Of a stretch of DNA of 64,000 bases, positions 57,197-64,000 are shown one piece after another (the stretch's first letter is position 1; every line of letters begins with the position of its first letter). Below the pieces are notes generated by a model. It made no database searches and was not told the origin of the DNA. It was given only the letters and a program-made list of their open reading frames with translations. Source of the DNA: Edwardsiella anguillarum ET080813 (GTDB taxonomy: Bacteria; Pseudomonadota; Gammaproteobacteria; Enterobacterales; Enterobacteriaceae). The position numbers and the translations under genes were made by a program. The DNA is taken from positions 2,604,001 to 2,668,000 of the forward strand of contig NZ_CP006664.1 in the NCBI RefSeq assembly GCF_000264765.2, in the 5' to 3' direction.

Positions 57197-58046
57197 ATGG
57201 ACATGAACGTTACGGACACCGTTAATCTGGCGCGCGGCCACTGGTTACATATTTTATCGGCGCTGGGGATGAAGATAAGGAAAAACCGCCATCAGCCCTG
57301 CCCGATTTGTGGTGGTGATGCGCGTAGCGACCGCTTTCGCCTTGATGATCTGGAGGGGCGGGGTACGTGGTACTGCAATCGGTGTGGTTCAGGAGACGGG
57401 CTCAGGCTGGTCGAAAAGGTGTTCGGTGTGTTGGCCGTAGAGGCCGCCGATAAGGTGAATGCGGTGATCGGCAACCTGCCGCCGGTTGCCCCGAAGGTGA
57501 TTGCGGCCGCAGAGGCCGGAACGGAGGCCGACCGCAAAGCGGCGACCGCGCTGGCCGTAAAACTCATGGAGAAAACCCGACCGGCCACAGCTCAGGGATA
57601 AAATCGCCCGGGAGCTGGTCGTCATCGTGCGCCAGCTCATGCAGACGTTCAGGGACCCGATGACCGCGCGCACACTGCTGCAGTCGCAGCAGAACTCCGA
57701 CGAGGCACTCTGCATCAAGCGCGACGCCGACCCGACGTTTGATTTTTGTGGTTATCTGGAGGCACTGCCCGAGCCTGACGGTATGTATATGGGAAATGCG
57801 AATATCATCCCGCGACAGCCGCGCCTGTATCTGTATCACGCCTATCTGGTGTACATGGAGGCCCATGGCTACAGGAACGCACTCAGCCTAACCATGTTCG
57901 GCAAGGGGCTCTCAGCCATGCTCAAAGAGTACGGTCTGAATTACGATAAACGGCGCACAAATCAGGGCATGCAGACCAATCTCGCGCTCAGGGAGGAAAG
58001 CAACGCCGATTGGCTGCCGAAGTGCGATGAGCCCACCGCGACATAA
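57197..58046 (+). pseudogene. P4 alpha replication protein, internally deleted
   Basis: P4 alpha is about 777 residues with primase, helicase and origin-binding parts. Here only the N-terminal zinc-finger portion (about 134 residues; CPICGGDARSDRFRLDDLEG and CNRCGSGDG) and the C-terminal origin-binding portion (about 140 residues; PDGMYMGNANIIPRQPRLYL, HGYRNALSLTMFGKGLSAML) remain. They are in different frames and meet near 57575-57605. The primase active site and Walker helicase are gone, so self-replication should be lost. Confidence 0.9.
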
Positions 58047-58054
58047 CCTACCCG

Positions 58055-58078
58055 GACCGGCATTGCTGGTCTTTTTTT
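58055..58078 (+). terminator. alpha terminator
   Basis: GACCGGC, loop ATT, GCTGGTC (one G-T pair) followed by seven T residues. Confidence 0.85.
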
Positions 58079-58124
58079 ATGTCTAAATCGGCAAGGTGAG
58101 AAACGGAGGATCGCCATCTAGTAA

Positions 58125-58316
58125 TTGCTATCAATTGATCAAATGATTAATATTATTTTGATTCTTGTTGAGGGGGGGGCGTGGAATGCTTTTATTTTGT
58201 CACATGTTTTTTTGACAATATCAATAGTCAACGAATCAACTTCTTTACGGGAAATGTTTATTAAATTACTTGATGGTAACCCTATTCGAATCGATTGCGA
58301 GAAACTCAATGATTAA
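58125..58316 (+). CDS. Small unknown protein upstream of the IS5-split gene
   Basis: 63 codons from a non-ATG start (or 57 from the ATG at 58143). Hydrophobic segment MINIILILVEGGAWNAFILS, then SHVFLTISIV, suggests a membrane-associated N-terminus. It ends nine bases before the next start, where AGGAGAACA forms the ribosome-binding site, so the two genes probably form one cargo unit. Not recognised. Confidence 0.45.
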   Translation: MLSIDQMINIILILVEGGAWNAFILSHVFLTISIVNESTSLREMFIKLLDGNPIRIDCEKLND

Positions 58317-58523
58317 GGAGAACAATGATGAATACTGGTGATGACAGAATCAACCAAGAGTGGATAGCGCTGAACGCAATAAGAGGCATGGTAAAAATCG
58401 CTTCAAAAGGTAGCATGAGTAAATCTACATACGACAATGCGTTAGATTTGGGAGGGGTTCTTTATCCTGAACTACTCGGCCCTGACAATAGTCTTTTAAG
58501 ACGGGAGCGTGAGAGTGATACCA

Positions 58524-58527
58524 CTAA
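58524..58527. repeat. IS5 target duplication CTAA (left)
   Basis: CTAA, matched by CTAA at 59723-59726; fits the IS5 YTAR target. Confidence 0.95.
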
Positions 58528-59722
<1,195 letters not shown>

Positions 59723-60775
59723 CTAAGGAATATCGTCAAAAAGCTGAGCTCAGATCAATAAAAAATGAGTTCCCTATTACTGCGCTGGAACTTGTTTTGA
59801 CGGATATTGAAGATTACGAATCACTCATATCAATAGCTAGAAAAAATAGAGGTGATAAACAAAAATCCGATCAACTCAAGAGGAGATTGGCTCAGCTTTT
59901 AAAAGCAAAATCTGAACTGGAGATAAAATCACACTCTGAAAATCAACTGATTTTTAGAGATGCTTATAATGCCGAGAGAAATCTTCCTGAATTATCTAAG
60001 GGGCATGCTTATAAAGACTTTGAATTGCCCGATGGTAATTATCTAAGGCTTCGTGTGCTACATCCAGATAGACCGGAGCATATTACTGGCGCAGATATAA
60101 TATATGAGCGGCATAATGAGAAGTCAGGAAAGATAAGTGTGGTCATTGTTCAGTACAAAATATGGGAGGATAAAAAATTATACATATCAGATAGTAGAAT
60201 GAGAGATCAAATAGATAAAATGAGAAAGTTTACGTGTGGAAATGATATTTGTTCTCTTCAAAAAGGAGATAATACTTATAGATTCCCTTGTTGCGCAGGA
60301 TTCTTGAGACCAACTGACAGGTTGCAACATGCAGATCAAAAATTTATTTCCACGGGTGAACACCTACCTATCTGTAGAATAAATGACTGTAAATCAGTAG
60401 GAAAGCAAGGTGGTGAATTACTTGAATATGATAAAGTAAAAGAAGTATCTCTTTCTGCTGAGCTATTTGAAGAACTATTTAATAGGGGAAAGGTCGGTTC
60501 TAGAGAACTATCACGTGATGAGTTGGAAGTATTGTATAAGAATGCTTCGGTTATCGATGCACATGATACAGTCGTCATCTACGCACAGGAATTTTAAATG
60601 TCGACTCAAAGGTATACAGGTACACTTTTCTATTTAAATGAAAAAATGAGAATAGTACTTATATCTATCGCCAATTATGAATGATGTTGAATAAGATTGG
60701 GAGTAAGAAGATTGGTCAGCACTACAGGTGCCCCCCTTCATACTTAATAGAAGGCCATTTTTCTGTATGGTAGCA

Positions 60776-60874
60776 ACAGTGAACAGTAAAGTGTTCACTG
60801 TTCACCAACCATTCACCACATAACTGTTTGAATATTAATTGAAAAAAGGCATTGTGAATAGTGTGAACAGTTTT
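60776..60874. repeat. P4-type iteron cluster 2 (crr/ori-like)
   Basis: ACAGTGAACAGT 60776, GTGTTCACTGTTCACC 60791, ACCATTCACC 60808, ATTGTGAATAGTGTGAACAGTT 60851 (written as two adjacent units: TTGTGAATAG and TGTGAACAGT). Together with cluster 1 it flanks the replication half, as ori and crr do in P4. The surrounding 60598-61125 contains no gene. Confidence 0.8.
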
Positions 60875-60929
60875 CCCCAAAAAAAGTTTTTTTCTGTTCT
60901 TTAATTTGTATGAAAAATGAACTCGCCTG

Positions 60930-60960
60930 CCAATATGTATAGGAGTGTGTATAGATTTAT
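60930..60960. repeat. Possible integrase arm site at right end of element B
   Basis: TGTATAGGAGTGTGTATA resembles TGTATAGGATTGTGTATA near 49018. Marks the likely right end. Confidence 0.45.
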
Positions 60961-61125
60961 TCTTCTATTTAATTTTTATAAATTAAATCATAATGTTACT
61001 ATGTTTTATTGGTTCCTGTTATCTTCGCCATTCTCCGCCAAGAATGAGTCGATTTAAATGGTGTGCTGCGTCAGGTGATTCGGTGCGAGGTAGACCCTGC
61101 ACACGATTCTGTGTAAATGCCTTTT

Positions 61126-62013
61126 TTAGACATGACCGTCCAGGCGGTCACCGAACTTGATAATAAAGCGACTTATCGCCATGCGCCGGCCCCTCAGCGG
61201 CATAGTCCATTTCTGTGACGCCGCCTGGGTTGCCAGCCACACCACCTTTTTCACTGTGTCATCCATCGGGAGCACCTTACGCTTTTTGATGGCGTGTCTG
61301 ATCACGTTGTTTAGCGACTCGATGGTATTGGTCGTGTAGATCACAAGGTGGATGTCCGCTGGGTAGGAAAAGGAAGTGGTCAGGTTCTCCCAGTTGGCCT
61401 ACCCGCGGCGTCTTATCTGCGGATCTCAGTTGCTCCAGTCGCTGGAGAGCGCTTCCAGCGCCTGCAAGCCTGTATCTTCCGTGGGAGCTTGGTCGATAGC
61501 TTTCAGGTCACGGGTGACGGCCTTGTACTCTTTCCCGGAGGCAAAACGCAGGCGGTTGTGCATCCTATGCATGATACATAATGGGATATGCTCCTACGGA
61601 TACGCTGTATTAGGCCGCCAATACCAGCGATGAAAGCGTCGTTCAGTCCGTGATGCTTCTGCTCCGTCAGCACGCTTAGCCAGAATTCGGCGCCTTCATT
61701 TTCGGCTATCCACATCCCCGACAATGCTTTCTGGCCTTTGATATTGATACCCAGTGTTAGAAACACCGACTTATCGAGGATACGACTATATTGTCGAACG
61801 TTTAGAGAAATATTATCAAAATAAACAATTGGATCAGCTGAAGCCCGCGGCCGGTGCTGCCATGCGACAGCTGCGCATGACAGCATCGGCTCTCTTTGAG
61901 CGTCGCGCCGCTTCGACACAGATTTTCCTCAGCAGGCGATCGAACTGGTTGAGATTCTAAGGGGGATGATGTTGGCCAGTTGGTTAGTCAGAGCCGGCAA
62001 CTGTTTTTCGTTC
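61126..62013 (-). pseudogene. IS256 (Mutator)-family transposase relic
   Basis: Leftward fragments of one transposase: start MNEKQLPALTNQLANIIPL (from 62013), then DPIVYFDNISLNVRQ to GMWIAENEGAEFWLSVLTE (61503-61919 frame) and finally YTTNTIESLNNVIRHAIKKR to the stop at 61126. Several deletions and frame changes separate them. It lies where the right end of element B should be. Confidence 0.8.
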
Positions 62014-62169
62014 ATAAATCAATCGGTATTTAATGTTGGATTGAACATATCAAAATCAATCAATTAGACAAATATATGCGCGGGCTTACCGATATCTGTG
62101 AGACTCAATAAATTTTTTTTCTTTGAGGTGTATTACCCTAATTTACATTTATCAATAATTTAAAAAGAG

Positions 62170-63174
62170 ATGGAACAACTTAATCGAGCCATTGCATTAC
62201 ACCAATTACTATTGGATTTTCGCTACCCCGTTCCACGCTCAGTCATTCTGGAGCGGCTTGAGTGTTCTGCCAGTACCTTCAAACGGTTACTGGAATTGTT
62301 GCGAGACCGCTATCAGGCACCAATCCTATGGGATCCGGTCGCCCGAGGTTATCGTTACGATACCGATGATGGCCGATTTACCTTACCCGGTGTCTGGTTT
62401 ACCGCATCAGAAGCCTTCGCCCTGTTGATGGCCAATCGTCTGCTACAAGATGTGCAGCCTGGACTACACCAACAGGGGCTGGCGCAACTGCAGGAGCGCA
62501 TCGGCACATTACTCGGCCCCCAGTGGAAGGGTCAGGCAGACCGGCTGCGAGTTGAGAGCATAGGGCGCCAGTATGTAGCACCTGAACTCTTCCTACCCCT
62601 GGTGCAGGCCCTGTTTGCTAGGCATCGACTCCAACTCCACTATCGTGCAACCTCGCATCAGGCCGACATTCGGTGCGTTTCTCCCCAGCGCCTATGCTGG
62701 TATCGGGACAACTGGTACTTGCTCGCCTGGTGCCACGAACGAGAGGCACTCCGCATCTTCGCTTTGAGCCGCATTACCGAACCCCTTGAGCTTGATGAGA
62801 CCGCCTACGACAGCGAGACGCAGGAGCTGGACGCACTCTTTTCCAGTGGCTATGGCATCTTTGTAGGCAGTACCTTGCAGCAAGCCGAGCTACGCTTTGA
62901 TCCCAGCGTGGCCCCTTGGGTCAGAGATGTGCAGTGGCATCGAGATCAAATTCAGACATTAGAGCAGAGCGGCCATATTCGTCTGAGCTTTCCCTATGCC
63001 GATCAACGCGAACTGGTGCGTGACCTGATGCGCTTTAGCGGTGAGATCGACGTGCTGGCACCACCGGAGTTACGTCAGTGTGTGATAGCCGCCATGGTGG
63101 CGGGATTAAAAAAACATGGAGCAGGGACATCAGTAGTCCAGCCCCTGAGCCAGTGGGGGGAAGATAATGGCTAA
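62170..63174 (+). CDS. WYL-domain transcriptional regulator
   Basis: 334 residues. N-terminal winged helix (ALHQLLLDFRYPVPRSVILE, ECSASTFKRLLELLRDRY), then a WYL domain with QRLCWYRDNWYLLAWCHERE (about residues 180-195). WYL regulators bind nucleic acid or nucleotide ligands and often control CRISPR-Cas loci. cas3 follows after 27 bases, so it probably regulates that locus. Confidence 0.9.
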   Translation: MEQLNRAIALHQLLLDFRYPVPRSVILERLECSASTFKRLLELLRDRYQAPILWDPVARGYRYDTDDGRFTLPGVWFTASEAFALLMANRLLQDVQPGLHQQGLAQLQERIGTLLGPQWKGQADRLRVESIGRQYVAPELFLPLVQALFARHRLQLHYRATSHQADIRCVSPQRLCWYRDNWYLLAWCHEREALRIFALSRITEPLELDETAYDSETQELDALFSSGYGIFVGSTLQQAELRFDPSVAPWVRDVQWHRDQIQTLEQSGHIRLSFPYADQRELVRDLMRFSGEIDVLAPPELRQCVIAAMVAGLKKHGAGTSVVQPLSQWGEDNG

Positions 63175-63201
63175 GGTGATAAAACAAAGGGCGACTGCGA
63201 T

Positions 63202-64000
63202 ATGATAAACCGAAGGCGCAAAGCGGCGGATACGGAGTCACCGATCGCGGCTGTCCCCTTTGAATTGTGTCCGGCTAAGACCTATAAAGATCGGCAAGGC
63301 GTACCCCATTTGGGGCGGAGTGTGTTTAACCACTGTCAGATAGTGGGGCAAACGGCCAAAACTTTGCTGGAGCGGATACCCGCGACGATTCGACACTCAC
63401 TCTTTCCACCCGGGAGTGCACTCCAGGCCGCTCTTCACGATATCGGTAAGGTCAGCCCCGTATTTTTCCTCAAATTACAGTGTGCGGTGGAGGGGGATCA
63501 CTCCTCTTGGTTACAGCGAATGCCCCAATTTCGCGCAATACAGGAGTGTGAATGGGGGGGCCATGCTGGCGTCAGCGAGTTGGCCCTCGCCGCAATCACA
63601 AGCAACCCGTTTGTACCTAGCATCGCTGGGCAGCACCACGGCTTTAATCCGCCCGAGGTGATGTTGACGGCCGATGCGCCGCCTTTGGGAGGAGAGCCCT
63701 GGCAGACAGAGCGCTGCAAGCTGGTGGCGGCGTTACAACGGGCAATGGGGGAAGCGATCCCCATTATCACGACGCCGGCGCAGGCCAGAATATTGGCAGG
63801 GCTGACTACCGTAGCGGATTGGATTGGCTCTGGTCCTCACTTTGAAGATCCTGCCATCCCCTGGCAACCCAGAATAGGGCAAGCATTAGATGATGCCGGG
63901 TTTGTATTGCCTCAGGTACGTCATGGGCTGACCTTTGGTGATATTTTCACTGCTGAGGATGGGACTCCCTATCAACCCAATGAGCCTCAGCAGCTTCTCC
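63202..64000 (+). CDS. cas3: Cas3 (HD nuclease part), truncated by the window edge
   Basis: Open from ATG at 63202 to the end of the window (266 codons seen). HD-nuclease pattern: LGRSVFNHCQIVGQTAKTLL, then ALHDIGKVSPVFF (His-Asp near residue 80), GGHAGVSELAL and AGQHHGFNPPE, the metal ligands of Cas3 HD domains; then ARILAGLTTVADWIGSG typical of Cas3. The helicase part lies beyond the window. Implies a type I CRISPR-Cas system; the subtype cannot be assigned. cas genes and arrays should follow. Confidence 0.88.
   Translation, partial: MINRRRKAADTESPIAAVPFELCPAKTYKDRQGVPHLGRSVFNHCQIVGQTAKTLLERIPATIRHSLFPPGSALQAALHDIGKVSPVFFLKLQCAVEGDHSSWLQRMPQFRAIQECEWGGHAGVSELALAAITSNPFVPSIAGQHHGFNPPEVMLTADAPPLGGEPWQTERCKLVAALQRAMGEAIPIITTPAQARILAGLTTVADWIGSGPHFEDPAIPWQPRIGQALDDAGFVLPQVRHGLTFGDIFTAEDGTPYQPNEPQQLL

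Overview
The window reads as an Enterobacterales chromosome. The left 11.5 kb is GC-rich core sequence (pepT, a DcuC-type transporter gene, blc, pepD, gpt, frsA, crl, proB, proA, a CurA-type reductase, tRNA-Thr). The gpt-frsA-crl-proBA-thrW order is enterobacterial, and the GC-rich coding style would suit a genus such as Edwardsiella, but the genus is an inference.

From the tRNA-Thr(CGU) gene to about 61 kb the DNA is accessory and patchy in base composition. Two integrative elements appear to sit in tandem at the tRNA 3' end. Element A (about 11.58-48.90 kb) is bounded by the tRNA and a degenerate tRNA 3'-half copy at 48.86-48.90 kb; an identical 28-bp repeat lies near each end and a tyrosine integrase lies at the right end. 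From left to right it carries a LexA-boxed umuDC pair (umuC frameshifted); a UvrD-like helicase with DrmA and DrmB (DISARM-like core); IS5; a probable PD-(D/E)XK protein; a probable CCWGG restriction-modification system (MvaI/BcnI-like nuclease and Dcm-like methylase); a cluster of small leftward genes (RadC-like, LRAT-like, two exported proteins, many unknown), several with a hairpin in the leader; an XRE regulator; an operon of a sigma-like factor, an unknown protein, an ImmA/IrrE-UvrD-nuclease-like fusion, a triple-ubiquitin-like protein, an E2/E1-like protein and a DUF6527-like protein; and an AlpA/YagK-YfjJ/integrase module.

Element B (about 48.90-61 kb) is a P4-type phage satellite: frameshifted integrase, a two-gene Cap4/DUF4297-like nuclease plus HerA cargo, a cos-like site, psu, delta, sid, vis/AlpA, an Ash/Icd-like gene, two small P4 genes, and an alpha replication gene that has lost its middle. 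Two clusters of GTGAACAGT-type iterons flank the replication half. A second cargo gene is split by an IS5 copy with a perfect CTAA target duplication.

The window ends with an IS256-type transposase relic, a WYL-domain regulator and the start of a cas3 gene that runs off the edge, so a type I CRISPR-Cas locus probably follows. Overall this is a layered anti-phage island at thrW: DISARM-like, restriction-modification, ubiquitin-like conjugation, HerA-nuclease and CRISPR-Cas functions within 52 kb. The most novel-looking items are the helicase/ubiquitin-like operon, the UvrD-DrmA-DrmB trio and the IS5-split satellite cargo gene.
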